Origin: RGIG9115 sp045603225
Lineage (GTDB): Bacteria; Bacillota; Clostridia; UBA1381
Direction of reading: 5' to 3'
Assembly (NCBI GenBank): GCA_045603225.1
Contig: JAZULT010000080.1
Location: 41,682 to 105,681, forward strand
Length of the DNA stretch: 64,000 bases
The position numbers were made by a program, and so were the translations under genes. Below are positions 53,681 through 63,072 of this stretch, one piece after another. The notes under the pieces are model-generated. The model did no database searches and was not told the DNA's origin. It saw only the letters and a list, made by a program, of their open reading frames with translations. Position 1 is the first letter of the stretch. The number at the start of each line of letters is the position of its first letter.

Positions 53681-54532
53681 TTAACCGATATATTCTTCTA
53701 TTTCACGAAGTGACATATCATCCTGAAGAGCAAGATTTATCCCGTTTGATACTGTTTTAGCACATTTTTTAATAATAAGGTCGATATCACGCGGTGTTAC
53801 TATATAAGGCTCCATATCATTATTATTTTCATCATTAAGAATAGTTCTCGCATCTACAACCGTTGGCACACCAATGGCTATGACAGGAATACCAAGCTCC
53901 TTTTTATTAATAGCACATCTGTTATTCCCCACTCCTGCACCCGGCTGTATTCCTGCATCCGAAAGCTGAACAGTATTTCCTATTCTCTTATAGTCAGCAG
54001 CAGCCAATGCATCTACAACAATCACAAGGTCGGGTTTTAAATCATTTGCAACACTTTTTATAATATCTGCACTTTCCATTCCTGTTGTCCCAAGCACCCC
54101 GGGTGCAATTGTACACACACCGCGTATATTTTCACCAAATATATGAGGAGCATATTTTTTCATATGATGTGTAACCATAATCTGCGATGAAACTCCTGTT
54201 CCAAGACTGTCCGGAGTAATATCGTCATTACCCAGTCCTGCAACAAGAACAAGATTGATATCCGAAAAATCCACAAGTCCTTTTATTTGCTTCGAAATAA
54301 GATTGCACGTTTTTTCGTAAACATCAGCTGAATATTTTAAATCTGTCGCTTCAACCGTTATATATTTCCCAATGGATTTTCCTATTTTTTCAGCTCCTGA
54401 TTCATTCAGTATTTCAACCGTTGTTACAGATATTTCTTCAAAATATTCCGTGTTTGAAACAACTCCCTCTATTTCTGCCGACTCGGACTTTGACATCTCG
54501 TGCGCTTCTGCCGCTATATCTGTTCTTAGCAT
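53681..54532 (-). CDS. gpr: Germination protease GPR
   Basis: A 283-residue spore endopeptidase that degrades small acid-soluble proteins at germination. Marks are RTDIAAEAHEM at the start (end of the prosequence region), VLVAGLGNDDITPDSLG, APGVLGTTGMESADI and VIVVDALAAADYKRIGNTVQLSDAGIQPG (shown here as VVDALAA and QLSDAGIQPGAG). ATG 54532 is used because GGAGG lies 9-10 bases upstream; a TTG at 54541 is too close. That ribosome binding site is inside the 3' arm of a hairpin. Its presence shows an endospore former. Normally made in the forespore under SigF/SigG; I cannot identify such a promoter. Confidence 0.95.
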   Translation of the reverse strand: MLRTDIAAEAHEMSKSESAEIEGVVSNTEYFEEISVTTVEILNESGAEKIGKSIGKYITVEATDLKYSADVYEKTCNLISKQIKGLVDFSDINLVLVAGLGNDDITPDSLGTGVSSQIMVTHHMKKYAPHIFGENIRGVCTIAPGVLGTTGMESADIIKSVANDLKPDLVIVVDALAAADYKRIGNTVQLSDAGIQPGAGVGNNRCAINKKELGIPVIAIGVPTVVDARTILNDENNNDMEPYIVTPRDIDLIIKKCAKTVSNGINLALQDDMSLREIEEYIG

Positions 54533-54540
54533 ATAAAACA

Positions 54541-54579
54541 ACCTCCGTTTTTGGCTTTATTTTAACCAAAAACAGAGGT
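54541..54579 (-). terminator. Terminator-like hairpin covering the gpr ribosome binding site
   Basis: A stem of 14 positions with one mismatch (54541-54554 with 54566-54579) ends the symporter transcript. On the minus strand its 3' arm carries the GGAGG of gpr, followed by TTGTTTTAT. Confidence 0.75.
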
Positions 54580-54590
54580 TTTATTAATCA

Positions 54591-55961
54591 TTAAAATTTA
54601 GTTATGATTCCCTGTACCCAGAAAATAAGTAAAATTGCCGGAAGAATATATTTTGAATAAATTTTTAAAGCTTTGGGATATGAAAGTCCCTTTCCTGTAT
54701 TCGCTTCTTCCATGAAATTATCCCAGCCCCAACCATATTTCTTATTTGTACAGAATACAACATATATAATCGAACCAAGCGGAAGAATATTATTACTGAT
54801 TATGAAGTCTTCAAGATCCATTATATTAGATCCGGCTCCTAGTGGTGTAAAGCCTGCTAAAACATTGAATCCGAGTATACACGGCATGGACAGAATGATA
54901 ATTGCAAAGAAATTAATCAGACAGCATTTCTTTCGTGACCATCCCCAGATATCTTCACAGCACGAATTTATATTTTCAAAAACAGCTATCAATGTTGACA
55001 TAGCCGCAAAAATCATAAATACAAAGAAAAGACTTCCGAAAACTCTTCCCCATTCTCCCATCTTGTTAAATATATTCGGAAGAGTTGTGAATATAAGGCT
55101 CGGTCCGCTATCTAAACCTACATTAAATGCAAAGCATGCCGGAATTATTATAAGTCCTGACATAAGCGCAACAAAGGTATCAAGAATCGCAATTGACAAG
55201 CTCTCACCAAACAGTTTTCTGTCTTTATCAATGTAACTTCCGAAGATTGCCATTGAACCCATTCCGATAGAAAGTGTAAAAAATGCCTGTCCTAATGCGG
55301 CAAAAATAACCTTGCTTATCCCCTGTTCTTTCATTTTTGCAAAATCGGGGATAAGGTAATATTTTACACCTTCACCTGCTCCGGGTTGCATTACAGAAAC
55401 TACAGCCAGAACAACAATTATACCAAGTAACGCGAGCATCATCACTTTAGTAATTTTTTCAACACCTTTTTTTAATCCCAATGAGCAAATCAAAAAACCT
55501 ACAGCAACAGCTATAACCATAAACACCGTCAGTTCAATCGGATTTGATACCATACTATCAAACTTCCCGGCAACAGCTTCGGGGTTAAGTCCGGAAAAAT
55601 CGCCTCTCGCCATTTTTATAAGGTATGAAATCATCCACCCGGTAACCATCGTGTAAAACATCATAAGTAAATAATTACCCATCATACCGACATAACCGAA
55701 CAGGTGCCATTTCGTCCCTTTTTTCTCAAGAGCTTTGAACGATTCAGATATACTTTTCTGACTTGCTCTCCCCACAGCAAACTCCATAGTCATAATCGGC
55801 AGTCCGAATATAACAAGAAACGCCAGATAAATCAAAACGAATGCCGCACCGCCATTTTCTCCTACCATTGTAGGAAATCTCCATACATTTCCAAGACCGA
55901 TTGCACAACCTGCTGAAATAAGTATAAAACCTAATCTAGAACCAAATTTTTCTCTTTTCAT
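54591..55961 (-). CDS. Sodium-dependent NSS-family symporter
   Basis: A 456-residue membrane protein with about eleven to twelve helices, of the neurotransmitter:sodium symporter (SNF) family. The start SAGCAIGLGNVWRFPTMVGE (residues about 17-36) is the sodium- and substrate-binding first helix; bacterial members such as LeuT and MhsT carry amino acids. GSMAIFGSYIDKDRKL and FAAMSTLIAVFEN are also typical. Substrate is probably an amino acid, not further specified. It lies between nfnB and gpr on the same strand with 21-base and 58-base gaps. Confidence 0.92.
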   Translation of the reverse strand: MKREKFGSRLGFILISAGCAIGLGNVWRFPTMVGENGGAAFVLIYLAFLVIFGLPIMTMEFAVGRASQKSISESFKALEKKGTKWHLFGYVGMMGNYLLMMFYTMVTGWMISYLIKMARGDFSGLNPEAVAGKFDSMVSNPIELTVFMVIAVAVGFLICSLGLKKGVEKITKVMMLALLGIIVVLAVVSVMQPGAGEGVKYYLIPDFAKMKEQGISKVIFAALGQAFFTLSIGMGSMAIFGSYIDKDRKLFGESLSIAILDTFVALMSGLIIIPACFAFNVGLDSGPSLIFTTLPNIFNKMGEWGRVFGSLFFVFMIFAAMSTLIAVFENINSCCEDIWGWSRKKCCLINFFAIIILSMPCILGFNVLAGFTPLGAGSNIMDLEDFIISNNILPLGSIIYVVFCTNKKYGWGWDNFMEEANTGKGLSYPKALKIYSKYILPAILLIFWVQGIITKF

Positions 55962-55982
55962 AATTTTTCCCCTTCCTTTAAA

Positions 55983-57374
55983 TCATTCAGTCAAATCATC
56001 ATCTATAGCTTTCGCAGCAGCTTTCCCTGCTCCCATAGCAAGTATAACAGTTGCCGCGCCCGTCACAACATCTCCACCGGCATAAACTTTGTTTTTTGTC
56101 GTTTTTCCGGTCGTTTCATCCGCAATAATACAACCTTTTTTATTTGTTTCAAGTCCTTCGGTTGTTTTTCTTATAAGAGGATTAGGCGTCTGTCCTATTG
56201 CAATAATCGCAGTATCAATCGGGATAATCTTTTCCGAGCCTTCGATTTTTACCGGCTTCCTTCTACCGCTCTCATCAGGCTCGCCCAATTCCATTTGTGT
56301 AATCTCCACACCACTGAGCCAACCTTTTTCATCACCTGTGAATCTTACAGGATTGGTAAGAATCATAAATTCTATTCCCTCTTCTATTGCGTGTTCAACC
56401 TCTTCTTTTCTTGCCGGAAGTTCATCCATACTTCTTCTGTAAATTATATATACAGTTTCAGCTCCGAGACGCTTCGCAGAACGTGCGGCATCCATTGCCA
56501 CATTTCCTCCTCCAAACACAGCAACTGTTTTTCCAACGTATACCGGTGTATCGTATTCCGGAAACTCGTATCCTTTCATGAGATTTATTCTTGTAAGAAA
56601 CTCATTAGCAGAATACACACCATTAAGGTATTCTCCGTCTATATTAAGAAAAGAAGGAAGTCCGGCTCCGGTACCGACAAAAACAGCATCATATCCATAT
56701 TCTTCAATCAGTTCATCTATAAGAATTGTTTTTCCTATTACAGTATCTGTCTCAATTTTAACTCCGATTTCTTCAAGGAAATTTATTTCACTTTTCACTA
56801 TTTCCTTCGGAAGTCTGAATTCCGGTATTCCGTACATAAGCACTCCTCCCGGTGTATGTAAAGCTTCGTATACAGTAACATCATATCCGAGCTTTGCCAG
56901 ATCGCCTGCCGCAGTCAGTCCTGCAGGTCCGGATCCGATTACTGCCACTTTTTTTCCATTCTTTGAAATTTCGTTTTTCTTATGTTCAAAATTTTTCATG
57001 TGATAATCTGCAACAAACCTCTCAAGTCTGCCTATTCCTACACTCTCACCTTTTATACCGCGGACACATTTTGACTCGCATTGAGATTCCTGCGGACAAA
57101 CTCTGCCGCACACTGCAGGCAATGAGTTCGTTTCTTTAATCTTAAGATAAGCATCCTCAAATCGTCCATCGGCAACCAAAGCGATAAACTCCGGAATTTT
57201 AACACCTACCGGGCAACCGCTGACACACGGCTTATGCTTACAGTTAAGACACCGTCTGGCTTCGTTTATTGCCATTTCTTCATCATAGCCTTTCGAAACC
57301 TCAAGAAAATTTTTATTTCTCACACATGGCTCCTGTTCGGGCATTGGTGTTTTTTTCAAATCATTGTTAATCAT
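55983..57374 (-). CDS. nfnB: NADPH-binding subunit of NfnAB-type transhydrogenase (GltD-like)
   Basis: A 463-residue flavoprotein related to glutamate synthase small subunit. ATG 57374 follows GAGGGG by 6 bases. N-terminal cysteines for two 4Fe-4S clusters are in CLNCKHKPCVSGCPVG and CGRVCPQESQCESKCVRG. FAD binding is at AVIGSGPAGLTAAGDLAKLG and the NADPH site at VAVFGGGNVAMDAARSAKRL. A stand-alone GltD-like protein next to a dihydroorotate-dehydrogenase-like partner is the NfnAB layout, coupling NADH, NADPH and ferredoxin by electron bifurcation in anaerobes. It could instead be annotated as sulfide dehydrogenase alpha or gltA. Confidence 0.9.
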   Translation of the reverse strand: MINNDLKKTPMPEQEPCVRNKNFLEVSKGYDEEMAINEARRCLNCKHKPCVSGCPVGVKIPEFIALVADGRFEDAYLKIKETNSLPAVCGRVCPQESQCESKCVRGIKGESVGIGRLERFVADYHMKNFEHKKNEISKNGKKVAVIGSGPAGLTAAGDLAKLGYDVTVYEALHTPGGVLMYGIPEFRLPKEIVKSEINFLEEIGVKIETDTVIGKTILIDELIEEYGYDAVFVGTGAGLPSFLNIDGEYLNGVYSANEFLTRINLMKGYEFPEYDTPVYVGKTVAVFGGGNVAMDAARSAKRLGAETVYIIYRRSMDELPARKEEVEHAIEEGIEFMILTNPVRFTGDEKGWLSGVEITQMELGEPDESGRRKPVKIEGSEKIIPIDTAIIAIGQTPNPLIRKTTEGLETNKKGCIIADETTGKTTKNKVYAGGDVVTGAATVILAMGAGKAAAKAIDDDLTE

Positions 57375-57384
57375 TTTATTCCCC

Positions 57385-58224
57385 TCACACATTTGTCAAT
57401 CTGCACTGTCCTTCGGCGAAAGAGTGTTTTTCGTAATCTTTGAACATATTCTGTCTGTTCAAGGCTATATCCCAGTCAATTTTATGACCGTCAAAATCCG
57501 GACCGTCTACGCAAGCAAATTTCACTTCCCCGTCAACTATAACACGGCAGCCTCCGCACATACCTGTACCGTCTATCATTACAGGGTTCATACTAACAGT
57601 TGTCGGTATACCGTATTCTTTCGTAAGATTGCAAACAGCTCTCATCATCATAAGAGGGCCTATTGCAATCACTCCATCGAAAGACTCACCGTTTTCAAGA
57701 AGCTCGGACAATCTGTCTGTAACAAATCCTTTCAGTCCGTTTGAACCGTCATCAGTCGTTATTATAAGTCTGTCGGATACTTTTGCAAGCTCATCCTCGA
57801 GTATTACAAACTCTGAATTTTTAAATCCTGCAATAACTGTTACCTCTGCACCTTTCTCTTTCAGCTTTTTCGCCTGAGGATAAGCAATAGCTGTACCCAA
57901 ACCGCCACCGATAACAGCAACTCTTTTTTTATTTTCCAAGTCTGTAGGAACACCGAGCGGTCCGACAAAATCAAGTAATTCCGTCCCCGCTTCGCATTTT
58001 TGTAAATCTCTTGTTGTCTTTCCGACAACCTGAACTACAATTGTAACAGTTCCTTTTTCCGCATCATAATCTGATATCGTAAAAGGAACACGTTCTCCTT
58101 TTTCATCTATTCTTAATATGATAAACTGCCCCGGATGTGCTTTTTTTGCAACAAGCGGTGCTTCAATCTCCATCAGGAAAACAGATGTATTCAGATTTTC
58201 TTTTCTTATAATTTTATAAGGCAT
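57385..58224 (-). CDS. nfnA: NfnA-type FAD/NAD-binding iron-sulfur subunit
   Basis: A 279-residue member of the dihydroorotate dehydrogenase electron-transfer family. FAD binding is near RVPFTISDYD and the NAD site at VAVIGGGLGTAIAYP. A 2Fe-2S cluster is formed by cysteines around GTGMCGGCRVIV and KFACVDGP. Its length matches the small subunit of NfnAB. It is first in the operon, 10 bases before nfnB, behind its own promoter. The pair should balance NADH, NADPH and reduced ferredoxin, fitting a strict anaerobe. Confidence 0.9.
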   Translation of the reverse strand: MPYKIIRKENLNTSVFLMEIEAPLVAKKAHPGQFIILRIDEKGERVPFTISDYDAEKGTVTIVVQVVGKTTRDLQKCEAGTELLDFVGPLGVPTDLENKKRVAVIGGGLGTAIAYPQAKKLKEKGAEVTVIAGFKNSEFVILEDELAKVSDRLIITTDDGSNGLKGFVTDRLSELLENGESFDGVIAIGPLMMMRAVCNLTKEYGIPTTVSMNPVMIDGTGMCGGCRVIVDGEVKFACVDGPDFDGHKIDWDIALNRQNMFKDYEKHSFAEGQCRLTNV

Positions 58225-58268
58225 TATATTAATCCCTCTTTCCAGTCTTGTTCATTAAACCAATCTTT

Positions 58269-58297
58269 ATTATATCATGCATGAGTTTTTTTTTCAA
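58269..58297 (-). promoter_or_regulatory. Promoter of the nfnAB operon
   Basis: On the minus strand TTGAAA (58292-58297), 17-base spacer, TATAAT (58269-58274). Confidence 0.75.
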
Positions 58298-58329
58298 CAA
58301 TAAAATCAATTTGTTAATAACTTGTAAAC

Positions 58330-60615
58330 TTACAGCAATTCAATACATTTACAAATAACTTTCGCACACTCACCGCGTGTTATCTTACCGGAAGGTCTCA
58401 GACTACCGTCAGAATATCCGTTAATTATCCCAAGCTCCGACAATTGATTCACATATACTTTTGCGTATGACGGAATGTAATTGCTATCTGTAAATTTAAT
58501 TTCATCTCCTACCGTTCCCAAGTCTTCTGCTCTTCCGATTATAGCTATTGCTTCAGCTCTTGTTAATGTATCAGATGCAGCAAAATACACATTCCCGTTA
58601 ATTTCTTTACCGTTTATTATTCCGATTTCAGACACAGCCTGTGCATACGGTCTCATCCATTCAGGGATGCTGTCTTTGTCATCAAAATCAAGAACCGGGT
58701 TCTTTTTTAGGTCGAGATTAAGGTACCTCGCCACAATCACAGCAAATTCACCTCTTGAAATGCTGTCATCAGGTCTGTATACATAACCTTTTTCTGTTTT
58801 TTCTCCGGTTACAATGCCCATATCCGCAAGAGTTGACACAAAGCTTCCTGACCAGTGATTTCCCGTATCTGTAAATCCTTTATTTTCAGAATCAAATACA
58901 ACCGGCAACGATAGTGTGTATTCCCCTGCTCTTATATAGACACTTCCCGTCCCATAAGAAGAAATATTCGGTGTAAATACTCCGTTTTTGTCTACAGTAC
59001 CAATCTGACTGTCGCACGAATATGAATAACATGAATCATCAGATACCAAAATCTGCTCTCCGATATATGACACAGGATTAATATCAAAGCTTGTTGTTTT
59101 ACCGTCAACTTTTATTTCCGATATAACCCTTCCGTTTATTCCTGCCTGCACTCTGTCAGGTGTTTCAAAAATATCATACATAATATTTTCAGAACCGTTT
59201 CCGGCAGATACTGTAGCATATCCCTGTCCGTTTCCACGAAGAGTTATTTTATTTCCGTCAGCCGAAATATTTGTATATTCTGAATTTGTCACAGTATAAC
59301 TAATATCATCCTTATCAACATAGTATCCGCCGGTGTCAACTATCCAGTTTATATTAATTTCTTCTGTATATCCTGACAGGAAATTTCTGTTATCTGATAT
59401 ATTAAAGTCAAAAAATTCACCGTCTCCCGTAGGAGTTCTCATATCCTTCAGAAAAATATAGTTTGCACATTTTCTTAAAGTTCCTTCCGACGGACTGTTC
59501 AGGACAGAATACTCGTCACTTCCGGGAAAAACTCCTGTTATAACAGTCGAACCACCTCCGTCAAGATTAAGCGCATCAACACATCCAAGCTCCGCCATTC
59601 TGCGTGCAAGTGTTTTTATTTCCACACCGTTACTGAATCCCGGCTGTCTTCCGTCTACAACATAAAAAATTATACTGCCGTCTTCCTTTATTCCGACAGC
59701 AGTTCTCGGTGCTGTACCTGCCTCAAAATAAGAGTTAACTTTTCCGTTTTCAATAAGTCTGCCGCCAACACTTCCCATGCCGTTTTCAGCATTATTCCAA
59801 AGCTCTGCATCATAAACAGACTCTGTCTTAAGCTCAAGAACATCTCCTTCTTTCAGACTGTCCATAAACGAAAGCTTTTCAGGAATTCCGTATGTGTTTG
59901 TCATTACAAGAACATATTTATTTTCAGGGATAGAAATTTCACCGTCATAATCAAATTTTTCATCAACGCGAAGTTTAATTGAATCTCCGATTTTCATTCG
60001 TCCGTCAACCTTCGAAAAAATTATAAATTTACAGTTCCCTGACGTTTTCGTACTTTTTCCGAACATATCAGAAAGAAGATAGCTCGTATTTATAGTAGGC
60101 TGACACCATTTATTAAGACAGTCAAGATACATATATGTTCCGTCTTCCTTAATAAACCGGCTTTGAATCTGAAGCCATGATATAAAGCCTGTTCCATCAC
60201 TGTTAAATCCGACAGCATTCTGACCTTCAGGGTCCATTGTAACAAGCTCACCGTCTATTATCGTATGCCCCATTGGTATTCCGGTTTTAAACGAAAAATA
60301 ATCTCCGTTTATTCCCATCATCGGTTTCATGTTATTCTTTTTCATGTATTCGACAGCTTCACTTACAGTCCTTTTCCCGTAAATTTCATCACCGTTCACA
60401 ACAACAGGAACAATCTGTTCGTTCGGAGTGTATTCAACATAATACTCTCTTTGGATTTCTTTTTCATTCTGAAAAACATTAGTGTAATATTCAGTATTTC
60501 CACCCATACTTGTATGATTCTCTTCAATCAGATTTCCAAAAACACCTGCAAATACATTAACGCTGTACGAAACAGTCATAATCATACAAACAATCGCAGT
60601 TAATTTCTTTTTCAT
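58330..60615 (-). CDS. Secreted phosphodiester glycosidase-like protein with SLH anchor
   Basis: A 761-residue exported protein with signal peptide (about 1-23). Residues about 90-390 form a NAGPA (DUF2233, phosphodiester alpha-GlcNAcase) domain: GINGDYFSFKTGIPMGHTII, APRTAVGIKEDGSIIFYVVD and the conserved NLDGGGSTVI. Beta-sandwich segments (about 400-560) follow, then three SLH repeats (WSGSFVSTLADMGIVTGE, DDSISRGEFAVIVARYL, LTRAEAIAIIGRA, ITRGECAKVICKCIEL). It is wall-anchored by prediction. Relatives cleave sugar-phosphodiester links or act in spore and wall glycan turnover. Its first 4 bases overlap the stop of the phosphatase gene. Confidence 0.88.
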   Translation of the reverse strand: MKKKLTAIVCMIMTVSYSVNVFAGVFGNLIEENHTSMGGNTEYYTNVFQNEKEIQREYYVEYTPNEQIVPVVVNGDEIYGKRTVSEAVEYMKKNNMKPMMGINGDYFSFKTGIPMGHTIIDGELVTMDPEGQNAVGFNSDGTGFISWLQIQSRFIKEDGTYMYLDCLNKWCQPTINTSYLLSDMFGKSTKTSGNCKFIIFSKVDGRMKIGDSIKLRVDEKFDYDGEISIPENKYVLVMTNTYGIPEKLSFMDSLKEGDVLELKTESVYDAELWNNAENGMGSVGGRLIENGKVNSYFEAGTAPRTAVGIKEDGSIIFYVVDGRQPGFSNGVEIKTLARRMAELGCVDALNLDGGGSTVITGVFPGSDEYSVLNSPSEGTLRKCANYIFLKDMRTPTGDGEFFDFNISDNRNFLSGYTEEININWIVDTGGYYVDKDDISYTVTNSEYTNISADGNKITLRGNGQGYATVSAGNGSENIMYDIFETPDRVQAGINGRVISEIKVDGKTTSFDINPVSYIGEQILVSDDSCYSYSCDSQIGTVDKNGVFTPNISSYGTGSVYIRAGEYTLSLPVVFDSENKGFTDTGNHWSGSFVSTLADMGIVTGEKTEKGYVYRPDDSISRGEFAVIVARYLNLDLKKNPVLDFDDKDSIPEWMRPYAQAVSEIGIINGKEINGNVYFAASDTLTRAEAIAIIGRAEDLGTVGDEIKFTDSNYIPSYAKVYVNQLSELGIINGYSDGSLRPSGKITRGECAKVICKCIELL

Positions 60616-61076
60616 CGCTCTCCTCCTAATTTCAATATATGTTCAAGCAGTCCTCTGCATCCTTTCAGGATATCATTATACGTCTCATCAAAATTACCGG
60701 TATACCATGGGTCTGCAATATTCCCGCCATCTGCAAAATCAAGAAGCTTATATACTTTATTATCTTTATCTTCCCCGACAATCATTTTAATTTTCCTGAT
60801 ATTTATATCTTCCATACCAATTATATAATCATAAATGTTATAATCTTTTTTCGTCAGCTGAACGGCATATTTTCCCGAAACGGAAATCCCTTCCTCAGCG
60901 AGTCTTCTTCTCGTTCCGTGGTGAACAGGGTTTCCAATCTCTTCAGTGCTGGTAGCCGAAGATTTTATAAAAAAATCTTTTTCAACTCCTGCTTTTTTCA
61001 CAATATCTTTAAAAACAAATTCCGCCATCGGACTTCTGCATATATTACCGTGACAGACAAACATTATTCTGTACAT
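60612..61076 (-). CDS. Low-molecular-weight protein tyrosine phosphatase
   Basis: A 154-residue LMW phosphatase with the signature VCHGNICRSPMAE near the N-terminus: nucleophile Cys8 and Arg14 of the C-x5-R loop. The general acid Asp is in ADPWYTGNFDETY near residue 125. Such enzymes dephosphorylate tyrosine kinases of capsule or wall synthesis, or act in stress responses. GGAGG precedes the ATG, and a good promoter lies 28 bases upstream. It is coupled to the SLH phosphodiester glycosidase by an ATGA overlap, suggesting envelope-linked function. Confidence 0.93.
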   Translation of the reverse strand: MYRIMFVCHGNICRSPMAEFVFKDIVKKAGVEKDFFIKSSATSTEEIGNPVHHGTRRRLAEEGISVSGKYAVQLTKKDYNIYDYIIGMEDINIRKIKMIVGEDKDNKVYKLLDFADGGNIADPWYTGNFDETYNDILKGCRGLLEHILKLGGER

Positions 61077-61103
61077 ATTATCCTCCGAAATGCATTTTTA
61101 ATT

Positions 61104-61132
61104 ATTATACAATATTTTTAGAAAAAAGTCAA
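61104..61132 (-). promoter_or_regulatory. Promoter of the phosphatase/NAGPA-SLH operon
   Basis: On the minus strand TTGACT (61127-61132), 17-base spacer, TATAAT (61104-61109). Confidence 0.75.
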
Positions 61133-61142
61133 CATATTGAGG

Positions 61143-61171
61143 TTGACTAAAAGATAAAATTATGCTACAAT
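61143..61171 (+). promoter_or_regulatory. Promoter of the sfsA-rodA operon
   Basis: TTGACT (61143-61148), 17-base spacer, TACAAT (61166-61171), divergent from the phosphatase promoter. Confidence 0.7.
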
Positions 61172-61202
61172 ATAAAGCAAAGGAATAATTTATGAGGTAT
61201 TT

Positions 61203-61886
61203 ATGAAATATAAAAACATACAAAAAGGTTTGTTTCTTTCAAAAATAAACAGGTTTACGGCAAAAATCCTGATTAATGATGTTGAAGAAATATGTCACAT
61301 AAAAAATACAGGGCGTTGTAAAGAGCTTTTCATACCGGGAGCCGCAGTTTATGTAGAAAAATCTGAAAATCCTAACAGAAAAACTAAATTTGACCTGATA
61401 AGCATATATAAAAATAACACTTTAATTAACATTGACAGTCAGGCTCCGAACAAGGTTGTGAAAGAGTATCTTGAAAAGGGTCTGTTTATTAAAAACATTT
61501 CACTGATAAAGCCTGAATATACATATAAAAAATCAAGATTTGATTTCTATGTTGAAGCAGGAAAACGTAAAATTTTCATAGAAGTCAAAGGCGTAACACT
61601 CGAAAACAACGGTGTTGTAAAATTCCCGGATGCTCCGACGCTTCGAGGGGTAAAGCATCTTAATGAGCTTTGCGAATGTATTAAAGACGGATATGAAGCG
61701 TTCGTCATCTTCGTAATACAAATGGAAAACGTAGATTATTTTACACCAAACAGCGACACAGATCCCGAATTTACAAAAGCTTTGAAGAAAGCAATAAATT
61801 TCGGTGTTAACGTAAACTGCTTTTCCTGCGCAGTTACGGAGAATGAACTAAAAATAAAAGAATCTGTTCCGTTTAAAACAGAATGA
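61203..61886 (+). CDS. sfsA: SfsA family protein
   Basis: A 227-residue SfsA. The N-terminal OB-like part has HIKNTGRCKELFIPGA, and the C-terminal nuclease-like fold has RFDFYVE, IFIEVKGVTLE, FPDAPTLRGVKHL and VIFVIQM. First described as a sugar-fermentation stimulation protein; nuclease-like residues (Asp, Glu, Lys in DFYVE/EVKG) are conserved, but the biological role is not settled. First in a short operon with rodA, 12 bases apart. Confidence 0.94.
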   Translation: MKYKNIQKGLFLSKINRFTAKILINDVEEICHIKNTGRCKELFIPGAAVYVEKSENPNRKTKFDLISIYKNNTLINIDSQAPNKVVKEYLEKGLFIKNISLIKPEYTYKKSRFDFYVEAGKRKIFIEVKGVTLENNGVVKFPDAPTLRGVKHLNELCECIKDGYEAFVIFVIQMENVDYFTPNSDTDPEFTKALKKAINFGVNVNCFSCAVTENELKIKESVPFKTE

Positions 61887-61898
61887 AAGGAATATATA

Positions 61899-63023
61899 AT
61901 GCAAAGAAAATTCTCAAGAAATTCAATTATGACAAAAACCTTTGACTGGGTTCTCGCCCTTGTCGCTTCTGTTCTTGCATTTTTAGGCTTGATAGCTATA
62001 TTCTCGGCAACAAGGTCTTATGCATCAGATACAAACATCATAGTGCAAACAATCGCCTGCGTCATAGGTATTGCTGTAATGCTCATTTTATGTTATTTTG
62101 ACTATGAGCAGTTTATTCCCATTATAAAATATATTTTTATAGCCTGTGCCTTGTTTCTTATAATCGTTCTTGTGACAGGAACAACAGGAAAATGGGGTTC
62201 AAAAAGCTGGCTCAGATTAGGCGCGGTCAGTATACAGCCTTCAGAAATCGTAAAATGCGGATTCATTATCACCATGGCATACCATTTAATGATGATTAAA
62301 GAAAACGTAAATAAACCCTTGGTAATAATCGGTTTGCTTCTGCACGTAGCTGTACCGGTAATTCTCGTACTTCTACAGCCCGATTTCGGAACAGCTGTAG
62401 TATTTGTATTTATCTTCTGTATTATGATGTTTACGGCAAAGCTGTCATATAAGTATATTTTACCAATTATCGCAGGAGCAATTTCTTTTCTGCCTATCGG
62501 GTATAATTTTCTTGATGAATTCCAGAAAAAACGTATACAAGTTTTCTTCAACCCCGAAATGGATCCTTTAAACAGCGGATATAATGTTATCCAATCAAAA
62601 ATCGCAGTAGGCTCAGGTCAGTTATATGGTAAAGGGTACTTGCAGGGTCCTCAGAATCAGCTCGAATATTTACCTGCCAAGTCTACGGATTTCATATTCA
62701 GTTGTTTTGCAGAGGAATTCGGATTTATCGGAGCTATGCTGATTATTGTATTACTGTTCTATGTAATTTTCAAATGTCTTCACGTTGCCCGAAAAGCTGA
62801 CAACCTGTTCGGAAGATATATATGTGTCGGTGTAGCATCAATGCTGTTTTTCCACACAGCAGAAAACATCGGAATGTGCATAGGCCTACTCCCTGTAACA
62901 GGTATTCCGCTTCCGTTTTTAAGCTATGGCGGTACATCGGTAATAACAAACTTCGCCTGTATAGGAATTGTACTGAGTGTTTCATATCATAATAAGCCGA
63001 GGAGTATATTTGAAGTATACTAA
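61899..63023 (+). CDS. rodA: RodA, SEDS peptidoglycan glycosyltransferase
   Basis: A 374-residue integral membrane protein with about ten helices. SEDS marks are KSWLRLGAVSIQPSEIVKCG, LLQPDFGTAVVFV, QSKIAVGSGQLYGKGYLQG, LPAKSTDFIFSCFAEEFGF and the closing LLPVTGIPLPFLSYGGTSVI. RodA polymerises glycan strands of lateral wall with a class B penicillin-binding protein. That partner and mreBCD are not in the window. GGAAT-type site before ATG. A terminator follows 11 bases after the stop. Confidence 0.95.
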   Translation: MQRKFSRNSIMTKTFDWVLALVASVLAFLGLIAIFSATRSYASDTNIIVQTIACVIGIAVMLILCYFDYEQFIPIIKYIFIACALFLIIVLVTGTTGKWGSKSWLRLGAVSIQPSEIVKCGFIITMAYHLMMIKENVNKPLVIIGLLLHVAVPVILVLLQPDFGTAVVFVFIFCIMMFTAKLSYKYILPIIAGAISFLPIGYNFLDEFQKKRIQVFFNPEMDPLNSGYNVIQSKIAVGSGQLYGKGYLQGPQNQLEYLPAKSTDFIFSCFAEEFGFIGAMLIIVLLFYVIFKCLHVARKADNLFGRYICVGVASMLFFHTAENIGMCIGLLPVTGIPLPFLSYGGTSVITNFACIGIVLSVSYHNKPRSIFEVY

Positions 63024-63034
63024 AAAAATGTAAG

Positions 63035-63063
63035 GGGTGTAAAAAAGTCATTTTTTTACACCC
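63035..63063. terminator. Bidirectional terminator between rodA and the AraC gene
   Basis: GGGTGTAAAAAA (63035-63046) pairs perfectly with 63052-63063. A/T runs on both sides allow it to end both convergent genes. Confidence 0.75.
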
Positions 63064-63072
63064 TATAATATT

